NCBI GenBank assembly: GCA_938005465.1
Contig: CALLNU010000021.1
Span: forward strand, 93,510 to 157,509
Direction of reading: 5' to 3'
Length of the DNA stretch: 64,000 nucleotides
From: an uncultured Collinsella sp.
Lineage (GTDB): Bacteria > Actinomycetota > Coriobacteriia > Coriobacteriales > Coriobacteriaceae
The notes below the pieces were generated by a model. That model did not search any database. It saw only the letters and a list, made by a program, of their open reading frames with translations, and was not told the origin of the DNA. The translations under genes were made by a program, and so were the position numbers. Positions 50,422 through 59,142 of this stretch are shown in pieces. Every line of letters begins with the position of its first letter. The first letter of the stretch is position 1.

Positions 50422-51747
50422 CTAGATTTTGAACTCTGCATACAAGGGCGCTACTTCCTGTTCTTGCAAAGCTGGTTTAGCAAACGAAAAATCTCTTGAA
50501 CCCAAAAGCGATGAAACTGAAGCGTCAGGATTCTGATACACAATATCTAGCAGTTCAATGAAATCGCGAATTACCTCACGCGGGGTTAGATGGGAATCCG
50601 AGCCGACACGACCAAATTCAATCTGTAAGAAAGATACAAGATCATCTTCCGTCAATGAACGCTGATACTCAAAGTAGTCTGCATGTATGTCGGCAAGCTT
50701 TTCTATCAAAACCAACAGCTCTTCATAGGTTAGAGGATTCAGGCGTATAACAGGAGCAAGCATATCGGAAAGCCCCTCACTGGCGAAACGACCTTGGGTC
50801 AATCGACTCCGAAGAGCCTCATAGCTGTATACCCCCCTTCTGCGATCCTCAATCGACTGAGGGGTACCACCCATAATAATGCCCAAATGATGCGCTTTAC
50901 CCTGCAGCGTGTCATTGTACATAGTCAAGATCTTCTCATAATTGTTTTGGCGAGTAACCGAATTGGGTATTTTGTAAAGGTTTACCAATTCATCAATCAT
51001 TACAACCAAGCCCTTATAGCCTGCTCCTGTCAAGAACTCAGCCAACAACTTCAGATAGTCGTACCATGAATCGTCTGCAATACAAGCATTAACGCCAAGC
51101 TCTCTACGCGCTTCCGTTTTGGTGCGATATTCACCACGGAGCCATTTCACAACGCAAGCCTTAGCCTCCATATCCTCTTCCGCGAACGCAAATGCATATA
51201 TTTTAAGCACAGCAGAAAAATCGTACCCATGCACCAATTCACAAAGAGGTTCCAAAAAAGCCTCTAAGACGCTGTGAAACGCCTGATCATATACCGTTCC
51301 TGAAGAGCTGCCGCATTCTTCGGCAGCTTTACGTTGAATGTTTATCACCCAGCGATCGAGAACTAAAGCCAGGGCTCCACCTTCAGGACGTGTTTTGGTA
51401 GAAAGATTGCGAATAAGCTCGCGGTATGTAGAAAGACCTTGACCCTGGCCTCCCTGCAAACGACGCTCAGGCGACAGATCGGCATCGGCAACAACAAAAT
51501 TCTCACCCATAGAATGAGTTCTAATGGTTTGAATTAGAAAGCTCTTTCCGGAACCATAACGTCCAACAAGAAAGCGAAAGGAAGCTCCACCATCCGCAAT
51601 CAGGTCAAGATCATGAAGAAGAGCCTGAATTTCAACCTCACGGCCTACGGTAATATATGGCAGACCGATTCGAGGAACAACACCACCTTTAAGTGAATTG
51701 AGAATAACAGCTGCAATGCGGCGCGGAACTTTTACTTCTTTGCTCAT
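50422..51747 (-). CDS. BrxD-like ATP-binding protein (DUF2791)
   Basis: A 441-residue P-loop protein: LVGRYGSGKSFLI (Walker A, residues about 60-72), VMIDELVNLYKI (Walker B with catalytic Glu), and a winged-helix C-terminus. The opening (PRRIAAVILNSLKGGVVPRIGLPYI) and the VGREVE motif are typical of the BrxD/DUF2791 ATPases of type 2 BREX and Ter-associated operons (family knowledge). It overlaps the TerB-domain gene by four bases, so the two are translationally coupled. Confidence 0.82.
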   Translation of the reverse strand: MSKEVKVPRRIAAVILNSLKGGVVPRIGLPYITVGREVEIQALLHDLDLIADGGASFRFLVGRYGSGKSFLIQTIRTHSMGENFVVADADLSPERRLQGGQGQGLSTYRELIRNLSTKTRPEGGALALVLDRWVINIQRKAAEECGSSSGTVYDQAFHSVLEAFLEPLCELVHGYDFSAVLKIYAFAFAEEDMEAKACVVKWLRGEYRTKTEARRELGVNACIADDSWYDYLKLLAEFLTGAGYKGLVVMIDELVNLYKIPNSVTRQNNYEKILTMYNDTLQGKAHHLGIIMGGTPQSIEDRRRGVYSYEALRSRLTQGRFASEGLSDMLAPVIRLNPLTYEELLVLIEKLADIHADYFEYQRSLTEDDLVSFLQIEFGRVGSDSHLTPREVIRDFIELLDIVYQNPDASVSSLLGSRDFSFAKPALQEQEVAPLYAEFKI

Positions 51748-53417
51748 AGCCCTAAGGCCCCTTTCAAGTCATCTCGATAGTCCTCGATTACCACTGGACC
51801 GTTATCGGCGTACTCTATGGCAATATCACCAAGCAATTCAAATAGCTTTTCGTTGATAGAATCAACAATAATATCCTCGGACTCTACAGGCGAGGGACAT
51901 TCAACACGCTTATCAGCATCGATCAAAACGCGCAGAAAAGATAATTCAGTAGAGGAAAGGCCATACGGCAAGTTGCAGGAAGATACCGTTTCGTCGGCGA
52001 CCACACGCAAAGAAGGATTCTGGCGAATGACCGGAACGACGTCGGCGCTGAAGGCTTCCGTGATGATGGTGTCTTCGAAATCGTTTTCCTTCACGAACTC
52101 GTTTTGCTCTAAGCTACGATCCTCTTGTCCGGACAAGAACAGCTCGCCTTTATCTAATCGATCGCTGTCAAATCGTTCTTCTTCAATGAGAAGCTGATCA
52201 CGCGTAACAGCAGAACGGCTCCTAATACCAGCAAGTTGAGACCGGTCGATCGAAACCAATCTTGATTCTGCCTTATGACGAGATGTAAGCCATGCCGAGA
52301 TATTTGCATTAACGATTTTCAAAAGATATTTTGGGAGTTCGTATTCTTTGATTGGATGGCCATAGTCGAGAGACAATCGCATAAGGCGATCAATCGTTGC
52401 AAGCATTGACCCCAATTCTGAGTTACGGTCGGCAGTACGGTAATTACGTAATCCCGACCAGTGCCCATTTCTGCATGAGTAGGCATGGACATCGTTTACC
52501 CGATACAAGCAATCACTGTGCATTTCGGATTCATAAAACACAGCTGCGGGGAACATCACATGCGACGAAACACTGCGAGACCCGAACCAAGAATCCACCA
52601 AGCCTTTTTTTCTGCGCTTAGCGCAATGAAGGCACAGATCGAAAAAACAATCACATACAACTCGAAGTAACTCTTCATGGTGATCCCGGGCAAAGCACGA
52701 CTTGTCGATGCGATAAGAAGAAAGACGGCACAGAGCGTCAAACAGCTCTTCCTCGGACAATTGATTCTGAGCAGGGGTTCCTGCAACGCTTTCAGCGCGT
52801 TGCGCAACAATCAAAGCCAGCTCAAATGAAGTATCCACAATGCTTTCAATAAGAGCAGGAGAAAGATCATGATATATGACAAAGTCGCGTAGCCAAGATT
52901 TAACGTAACGATCGATCTCAGGATCAAGTTCACGATATTTTATCCAGAAAGCATAAAGAAGATCGAAACATTCTTGGGGCGTTGAAGCCCCTACGCAGTT
53001 TATGAGTTCATATATATACACAAACGCAAATGAAAGCGAAGTCTTTTCTATCTGGCCTTTTCGAACATGGGTACGCCACGAAAAATAGCCTCGCAATTGA
53101 GAATCGTTCATCATGGAATAAGTTGGGTAGTAACGCTCAAATGAACCGTTAAAAGGGAAATCGTCCTCCCAGCTTTCCATAAAACGAGCTTGCAAGACAA
53201 ACAACTCTGTCTCGGAAGGCCTACGGTAATCAAAGCCATCGTAAACCGGTCTCGCGAGCGCCTTCATGTCGCGATAGCGCTGAGGAAGATAGTTCTTCAT
53301 CTGAGATCCAGTGCGCAATATCGGCTCATCTTCGTACATCTTTCCTGAAAAAGCACGGCTATTAGCAAGGCGAGGATCGGACAAAATGCTATCGATAAGC
53401 TTATGAACGTCCGTCAT
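51744..53417 (-). CDS. TerB-N/TerB-C domain protein
   Basis: A 557-residue protein, first gene of the operon. Residues about 80-170 carry the TerB-N signature: MMNDSQLRGYFSWRTHVRKG and then SFAFVYIYELINCVG. The last 90 residues (SSTELSFLRVLIDADKR, then DSINEKLFELLGDIAIEY to EDYRDDLKG) match TerB-C. The middle is helical with an acidic linker. TerB-domain proteins are linked to tellurite/stress and DNA-processing systems. The combination of TerB-N/C, DUF2791 ATPase and SF2 helicase was noted in comparative studies of Ter systems; no mechanism is established to my knowledge. Confidence 0.8.
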   Translation of the reverse strand: MTDVHKLIDSILSDPRLANSRAFSGKMYEDEPILRTGSQMKNYLPQRYRDMKALARPVYDGFDYRRPSETELFVLQARFMESWEDDFPFNGSFERYYPTYSMMNDSQLRGYFSWRTHVRKGQIEKTSLSFAFVYIYELINCVGASTPQECFDLLYAFWIKYRELDPEIDRYVKSWLRDFVIYHDLSPALIESIVDTSFELALIVAQRAESVAGTPAQNQLSEEELFDALCRLSSYRIDKSCFARDHHEELLRVVCDCFFDLCLHCAKRRKKGLVDSWFGSRSVSSHVMFPAAVFYESEMHSDCLYRVNDVHAYSCRNGHWSGLRNYRTADRNSELGSMLATIDRLMRLSLDYGHPIKEYELPKYLLKIVNANISAWLTSRHKAESRLVSIDRSQLAGIRSRSAVTRDQLLIEEERFDSDRLDKGELFLSGQEDRSLEQNEFVKENDFEDTIITEAFSADVVPVIRQNPSLRVVADETVSSCNLPYGLSSTELSFLRVLIDADKRVECPSPVESEDIIVDSINEKLFELLGDIAIEYADNGPVVIEDYRDDLKGALGL

Positions 53418-53502
53418 TGCGCCTCCCTACCTTGGCTCTTCGACTAGACATAATATCACGATAAACAAACATTTGTTCGCTTATACAAAGCCTTATATAA
53501 AA

Positions 53503-53528
53503 AGGAGCCGGAAGACGGCTCCTTTTTT
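53503..53528 (-). terminator. terminator of the amino-acid symporter gene
   Basis: AGGAGCCG and CGGCTCCT with loop GAAGA, flanked by A-tract left and T-tract right, so it can work in both directions. It insulates the TerB operon promoter region (53418-53500). Confidence 0.9.
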
Positions 53529-53543
53529 TGCACTGGACGAAAT

Positions 53544-55058
53544 CTACTTTAGGCCTGCGAAATCCATATCTACCGACTCTTCCAAATATTCTTTCATCGG
53601 GCCAGAGCCAAAGTCTTTAAGATGCTCTTCATGCCAGCAATCTGTTTCGGGAAGTCCAGGAATAGAAGAGGCAAGGAACACGGGATCGAGTCCTCTGTTC
53701 CTCTGCTTCGAATAATCGTCAAGAGCAAGAAGTGCCCATTTACCCAAAATCAGAATTGCAATGAGGTTAACAATAGCCATAAAGCCCATAAATATGTCAG
53801 CCAGATTCCATGCAAGATCAAAGCTGTTAACAGCTCCGTACAAAATCGCAGCAAGGCAGGCAATTCGGAATGCGAACAGTCCCTTTTTGCTCTCTGGGAA
53901 AATGAAACGGAAATTGCTTTCCGCATAAAAATAGTTGCCAATAAGGCTTGAGTAAGCGAATGCAAAGATCGCAAAAGTAATGAAATGGATTCCAGCTACG
54001 CCCACGGAATTGTTAACGGCCATCTGGATAAGGGGCATGCCATTGAGGCCTACGGCAACAGCAGGATCCTGAACATAGAAAATCAAAACCATAATTGCAG
54101 AACAAGTGCAAATCAAAATAGTGTCAATGTACACAGAGAGGCTCTGTACAAGACCCTGTTTAACAGGATGAGAAACACTGGCAGTTGCTGCGGCATTAGG
54201 AGCAGAACCCATACCAGCTTCGTTTGAATACAAGCCGCGCTTGATTCCAAGCATAACTACCGAACCGGCAAAACCTCCAAATATCGATTCAAAATCAAAG
54301 GCAGATTCAAACAACACCGCAAAAGCAGCTGGAAGCCAAGCAATATTACTAATGGTGGTCCACAGTGCAATAGCTATATAAGCAAGTGCCATGACAGGAA
54401 CAACAATAGAAGTAATTACGCTAATACGCTTTTGGCCACCAAAGATCACGGTTGCAGTCATGAGGACCAAAAGAAGACCCACGATCATAGCCAAACCGTT
54501 TTCGTTATAGTCGGGAACGTAATACTCAAGAGCACTGCAGGCATTGTAAGCCTGAAGGCCGTTGAAGCCAAAGGCATAGCAGAGGATCAGAAGTACAGCA
54601 AATAGAATGCCTAGCCAACGATGGCCAAGAGCCTTTTCGATGTAATAAGCAGGACCGCCGCGAAATTCGCCTTCCTTACCTCGTATTTTCCAAATTTGCG
54701 CCAAGGTAGATTCGATAAATGCGGAGGCGGCACCTACGATAGCCATGAGCCACATCCAGAAAACTGCGCCCGGACCGCCCAAGGCAATTGCGGTAGCAAC
54801 GCCCGCGATATTTCCAGTGCCAACACGGCTCGCGGTAGAAACCATAAGCGCTTGAAAAGAAGAAATGGACTTTTCACCATCGACATGCTTCTTTTCCGTA
54901 ACCTGCCTAAACATGTCTTTCAAGTAACGAATTTGCACGCACTTGGTTCGGATCGTGAAATAAACACCGGTAACGACAAGCAAAATGAGCAGAATATAGG
55001 TGTACATAAAGCCATCGATATTTCCCGTTAACTCGATAAGCCACTCATTAATGTCCAT
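53544..55058 (-). CDS. sodium:alanine/glycine symporter (AGCS family)
   Basis: A 504-residue membrane protein with about 11 segments. Family motifs are seen: STASRVGTGNIAGVATAIALGG-type stretch at residues about 75-95, GGPAYYIEKALG, and NEAGMGSAPNAAATA. It imports alanine or glycine with sodium. A Cys/Glu-rich cytoplasmic tail follows the last segment. Monocistronic. Confidence 0.93.
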   Translation of the reverse strand: MDINEWLIELTGNIDGFMYTYILLILLVVTGVYFTIRTKCVQIRYLKDMFRQVTEKKHVDGEKSISSFQALMVSTASRVGTGNIAGVATAIALGGPGAVFWMWLMAIVGAASAFIESTLAQIWKIRGKEGEFRGGPAYYIEKALGHRWLGILFAVLLILCYAFGFNGLQAYNACSALEYYVPDYNENGLAMIVGLLLVLMTATVIFGGQKRISVITSIVVPVMALAYIAIALWTTISNIAWLPAAFAVLFESAFDFESIFGGFAGSVVMLGIKRGLYSNEAGMGSAPNAAATASVSHPVKQGLVQSLSVYIDTILICTCSAIMVLIFYVQDPAVAVGLNGMPLIQMAVNNSVGVAGIHFITFAIFAFAYSSLIGNYFYAESNFRFIFPESKKGLFAFRIACLAAILYGAVNSFDLAWNLADIFMGFMAIVNLIAILILGKWALLALDDYSKQRNRGLDPVFLASSIPGLPETDCWHEEHLKDFGSGPMKEYLEESVDMDFAGLK

Positions 55059-55244
55059 GTAATCCCCGTTCTAACGTAAAGAAACGGCAAAAGCGCAAGC
55101 TTTTGCCGCATGTCATTTGATAATACCCCAACAGATCGGATATTCATTCGCGATGTCTTTAAACGCTTAACACATTAGCAATTATTGATCATTAAGCTAA
55201 TTAGTTGGAGTAAACAGTGTTACGAAGCCGCGAAGGAGAATTAC

Positions 55245-55772
55245 ATGCGCACCTTTATCGCACTTGAATTGCCGAGCGATTTCATAACGAACATTGCCCA
55301 AATCGAGCAAGATCTACAGTCTTCGATTCAGGGTCATTTCGTCACAGAAAATTCCCTTCACCTTTCACTCGCCTTTATGGGAGAACTCAAAACCAATGCT
55401 CAGCTGTCAGCAACCCAGGCAGCACTCGAACTTGCAACGCGCAATTTCGCTCCCATATCGCTGCATCCTGAAGGACTGGGTATATTTGGTCGCCCTTCTG
55501 ATGCAACACTCTGGATGAGCATCTCCCCCACCCCGGCACTCATGCATTTAGCAAAAAATATTAGAACCGAACTAACCATAAAAGGGCTGCCCTATGACCA
55601 GGTGCAGTTCAAGCCGCATATCACACTAGCGCGACATGCCCATTTGACCCTTCAGCAAATAAAAGATTACCCAATGCCCGACACTACTCGAGCAACAAAC
55701 GTTACCATCTTTAGGAGTGACCTGTTGCCCAACGGCGCACAGTACACTCCGCTTCATTCCGTAACGCTATAA
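55245..55772 (+). CDS. thpR: RNA 2',3'-cyclic phosphodiesterase ThpR
   Basis: A 175-residue protein; the ATG at 55245 behind GAAGGAG gives the family start MRTFIALELPSDF. The two HxT/S motifs are HLSLAFMG and HITLARHA; the first has Ser for Thr, an accepted variant. It opens 2',3'-cyclic phosphate RNA ends. 13 bases separate it from the LOG gene, so they form an operon. Confidence 0.9.
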   Translation: MRTFIALELPSDFITNIAQIEQDLQSSIQGHFVTENSLHLSLAFMGELKTNAQLSATQAALELATRNFAPISLHPEGLGIFGRPSDATLWMSISPTPALMHLAKNIRTELTIKGLPYDQVQFKPHITLARHAHLTLQQIKDYPMPDTTRATNVTIFRSDLLPNGAQYTPLHSVTL

Positions 55773-55785
55773 GGCCAGGAGATCA

Positions 55786-56318
55786 ATGAACATCTGCGTA
55801 TTCTGCTCATCCTCCAACCAAATCGACCGCTGCTATATCGCAGCCGCCCAAGAGCTCGGCAGAACAATAGCAGAATGTGGACATACCTTAGTTTTCGGCG
55901 GATACGATATGGGACTGATGGGTGAAACAGCCAAAGCTACCGTCTCAGCTGGCGGAAAAGTAATCGGTGTAACTACAACGGGGCTTTCAGCCAAAGGCCG
56001 TTCCGTGGTAACTGGAATTCAGGAACTTCAAACCGAGAACCTTTCAAAACGCAAAGAAACCATGGTGTCCCTTTCCGACGCATTTATTACCATGCCTGGC
56101 GGCATAGGCACCCTCGATGAGTTTTCAGTGTTATCTCGCAAGCAAAAGTTGGCGAGATTCGAGGCAAAAGCGCATTGTTCAATGTCGAAGGGTATTTCGA
56201 TCCACTGGTGCAAATGCTTGACGACTCTTGCGAAAAGGGGCTGAATTCAACCGACTGGCACGAATACGGCAGTGCGTTTTCCGATTGTGAGGCGCTATTG
56301 AAGTGGCTCGAATCATAG
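55786..56318 (+). pseudogene. LOG-family (cytokinin riboside phosphoribohydrolase-like) gene with frameshift
   Basis: The frame begins MNICVFCSSSNQ and keeps the motif PGGIGTLDEF (residues about 100-110), then becomes senseless and stops at 56244. In a shifted frame the family sequence resumes: a segment reading VGEIRGKSALFNVEGYFDPL and on to LKWLES at 56318. One missing T in TTTT at about 56,123-56,126 restores a single 178-residue protein. LOG enzymes release the base from nucleotide monophosphates. Either a real inactivation or a sequencing error in a homopolymer. Confidence 0.85.
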
Positions 56319-56330
56319 TGTCTTTAAAGC

Positions 56331-56378
56331 AATTAGGTCCGACCGTTGATTCAGCTCATCCGCAGGTCGGGCCTAATT
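56331..56378. terminator. bidirectional terminator between LOG and FNT genes
   Basis: AATTAGGTCCGACC and GGTCGGGCCTAATT form a 14-bp stem (one wobble). It serves two convergent genes. Confidence 0.8.
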
Positions 56379-56395
56379 TATTGCAAAAAATATGA

Positions 56396-57238
56396 TTACT
56401 GCTCTTTTTTATGGTAAGCAATCCAATAGGCCATACCAACGAAAAGGGCGCCACCAATGATGTTCCCTGGAACTGAAGCGCTCCAATTCCATAGCGCACC
56501 AGCCCAAGAAACCGTAAAAGGATCAATTCCCGCTGGCGCTATACCGGCAGAAGCCAGCAGAATGCCAAATGGCAGGAAAAACATGTTGGCGACACAGTGC
56601 TCGAAACCGCAAGCAACGAATGCGGCAATGGGCAAAAGGATACCAAGCATTTTATCAGCAACGGTTTTAGACCCATAGGCAATCCAGACCGCAAGGCAAA
56701 CTAGGAAATTGCACATGATGCCTTTCGCAAACAAGGTAAGCCAATCAGGGCTCATCTTACCAGCCGCAACACTTACGATTGTAGTTCCTACAGCTCCGCC
56801 ATTCATTCCTTGGTAGTTAGAAAGAAATACTAAACCAACCATGATAAGCGAGCCAACTAAATTACCAAGGAATACCACTACCCAGTTCTTCAAAACAGCT
56901 GACCAAGATATTTTTTTACTTGCAGCGCTCATAACAATCATGGTGTTTCCAGTAAACAACTCGGCACCGCATACCACAACGAGAAGAAGTCCAAGGGAGA
57001 ACAAGCAACCACCGATCAATCGTTGCGCAGCAAATGGGAGGGCCGAGTCGCTAACAATAAGAAGAAAGAACATGGCACCCATAGATATAAAGGCGCCTGC
57101 CATAATTGACAGCATGAATGATTGCTTAAAACTCATCTTGGTTTTCGAAACGCCTAGCGCCTCCGCCTTCGCCTCGATATCGGCTGGCGCAAGCTGATCG
57201 GGCTTGGGGAAAGCAGCCTTCAATTCGTCAATCGACAT
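56396..57238 (-). CDS. formate/nitrite transporter (FNT family)
   Basis: A 280-residue protein with six membrane segments. The gate and pore motifs are visible: CGAELFTGNTM near residue 90 and ACGFEHCVANMFFLP with the central His. About 35 soluble residues precede the first membrane segment. It carries formate, nitrite or related monovalent anions. The Cys within the FEHCVANM motif is unusual (most have Ser). Monocistronic. Confidence 0.92.
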   Translation of the reverse strand: MSIDELKAAFPKPDQLAPADIEAKAEALGVSKTKMSFKQSFMLSIMAGAFISMGAMFFLLIVSDSALPFAAQRLIGGCLFSLGLLLVVVCGAELFTGNTMIVMSAASKKISWSAVLKNWVVVFLGNLVGSLIMVGLVFLSNYQGMNGGAVGTTIVSVAAGKMSPDWLTLFAKGIMCNFLVCLAVWIAYGSKTVADKMLGILLPIAAFVACGFEHCVANMFFLPFGILLASAGIAPAGIDPFTVSWAGALWNWSASVPGNIIGGALFVGMAYWIAYHKKEQ

Positions 57239-57499
57239 GAATCCTCCTTTAATTCCAATGACGTGAAAAAGCTAGCATGCTCAAGTCATCTTCATGAGCA
57301 AAACCCCAAACGGTATCGGGAGAAGGCTTATGCAGTCCGTATTCGGCACTAGCAATCGTTAGCCGACGAACTACATAGATGAATCCGACATTACCGCTGA
57401 TAATCTGATTCTTTTATTAATACGCAACGATCGACAACCAAATGGGGATATATTATTTAGTCTGTCTAACTAATAATCTACCTTTAAACGGAGTTGCTC

Positions 57500-57961
57500 A
57501 TGCCAAACACGCCGCAACCAAAACGAGGGATCGTAACGCGGCACACACATCCCCAGCGTTCATTAATTAAGCGAATATACGTTGCCGCTTTGCTGATTCT
57601 TCTGCCATTGCTTATGACTCTTTTTTCCATGCTTTCAAAAAAAGCAAAGAGCGAAACGCAGTACCTAAGAAAAGGATTTGCGCTGAAAATAGCAATCACA
57701 GGCTGGAGTCGCTCGAAAACCGTCCGATGCTCGACACAATCATGGAAATCGGGCAAGAACGCAACACCAACACTCACTATTGAGTTTCGCGATTTGGATT
57801 ACGCTTTCGAGGTATTCAGCGGATCAATAACGCTTCAAGACGCACTTGCAGCTCGCTATTTCACGACACACGGACCTAACGACAAGGGCGTCGCAGTAAC
57901 GTATCTATTCACCGTCATACTGAAAGCCTTTTTCGGCTGGCGAAAGTCGTATCGGAGATAA
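57500..57961 (+). CDS. SCP2-like domain protein, first gene of ADH/ALDH cassette
   Basis: A 153-residue product, ATG at 57500 behind GGAG. One membrane segment lies at about 28-45 (VAALLILLPLLMTLFSML). The C-terminal 60 residues (LTIEFRDLDYAFEVFSG and FTTHGPNDKGVAVTYLFT) resemble the SCP2 sterol/lipid-binding fold (recollection). The middle section is poor and could contain a frame error. It ends two bases before the alcohol dehydrogenase start, so they are cotranscribed. A TATATTAT box lies at about 57,447. Confidence 0.5.
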   Translation: MPNTPQPKRGIVTRHTHPQRSLIKRIYVAALLILLPLLMTLFSMLSKKAKSETQYLRKGFALKIAITGWSRSKTVRCSTQSWKSGKNATPTLTIEFRDLDYAFEVFSGSITLQDALAARYFTTHGPNDKGVAVTYLFTVILKAFFGWRKSYRR

Positions 57962-57963
57962 CA

Positions 57964-59142
57964 ATGAATGCTTTTGAATTCCACTGTCCCACTAAAATCG
58001 TCTGTGGTGAGGGAGCTCTCCATAAGCTTCCGGTCAAAATAGCCGACCGTGGCGTAACTAAACCTTTAATTGTCACGGATGCCAACCTGATAAAGCTCGG
58101 CATAGCCGAACAAGTATTTGCCCCATTGAGAGAAGCCGATGTGAACTATTCTCTGTACGATCATGTTCCACCGGATTCATCGCTCAATGTTGTGAATGAA
58201 GTAGCAACACTTTATAGAGAAGAGAAATGCGACGGCTGGATAGCGCTTGGAGGCGGTTCGGTTATCGACACCGCGAAGGGAGCTGCCGCATCGGTATCTG
58301 TTGGAGAAAAAGACTTCACCGATCTCCAAGGCTCTGAAATACTCCAAGACGAGCTTGATCCCCTAATTGCCATACCCACCACTGCGGGAACGGGATCAGA
58401 GGTCACTTTGGTTGCGGTCGTGGCAGACACCGAGAATCATGCAAAACTGAGCTATACATCCTATCGCTTAGTCCCGCATATAGCTTTCCTCGATCCAAAA
58501 CTTACTGCGTCATTGCCACCTAGGCTCACAGCAACCACGGGGATAGATGCGCTAACCCACGCCATAGAGGCATACACTTCAATTCAGAAGAACCCCATTA
58601 GCGACGCACTGGCGCAACAGGCCATTTCCCTCATCAGCAAGAACCTGGCTCTATCCTGTGCAGAACCGGGAAACCTTGAAGCACGTACAAACCTGGCTTT
58701 GGGGAGCTTGTTGGCGGGCGCATCGTTTTCAAACGCCATGGTGGGACTCATTCATGCAATTGGCCATTCCCTAGGGGGCTTATGCCATATCCCCCATGGT
58801 CAAGCCATGATGCTCCTTCTTCCCCATTGCGTACATTTCAACCGCACGCACGGATACCATCAAGGTTTATGCGGGGAGCTGCTTGGCGCGCTAAAACCCG
58901 ACCTTGACACCGCACGTCTAACCGCAGCAGAAAAAGACGCCCTATTCGAAACAGAGCTATTTTCATTGAATGATTTCTTCCGCCGCGTTTATGGAGTACC
59001 AACCAAGCTATCCGAAATGGGAATTTCCCGCAAAGAGCTTGCCGCTGTCGCAAAACAGGCGCGTTATGACGGTGCTGCCCTATACAATAAACAGGAAATA
59101 ACCGAAGAAGTAGCATTCACAATCCTGGAGGCAGCATACTGA
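57964..59142 (+). CDS. iron-containing alcohol dehydrogenase
   Basis: A 392-residue protein. ALGGGSVIDTAKG binds NAD(P); PTTAGTGSEVT follows. The metal ligands are in GIDALTHAIEAY (Asp, His) and LIHAIGHSLGGLCHIPHG (two His). Group III family, typical of 1,3-propanediol or butanol-type reductases. It overlaps the aldehyde dehydrogenase by one base, so the pair probably interconverts alcohol, aldehyde and acid. Confidence 0.93.
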   Translation: MNAFEFHCPTKIVCGEGALHKLPVKIADRGVTKPLIVTDANLIKLGIAEQVFAPLREADVNYSLYDHVPPDSSLNVVNEVATLYREEKCDGWIALGGGSVIDTAKGAAASVSVGEKDFTDLQGSEILQDELDPLIAIPTTAGTGSEVTLVAVVADTENHAKLSYTSYRLVPHIAFLDPKLTASLPPRLTATTGIDALTHAIEAYTSIQKNPISDALAQQAISLISKNLALSCAEPGNLEARTNLALGSLLAGASFSNAMVGLIHAIGHSLGGLCHIPHGQAMMLLLPHCVHFNRTHGYHQGLCGELLGALKPDLDTARLTAAEKDALFETELFSLNDFFRRVYGVPTKLSEMGISRKELAAVAKQARYDGAALYNKQEITEEVAFTILEAAY

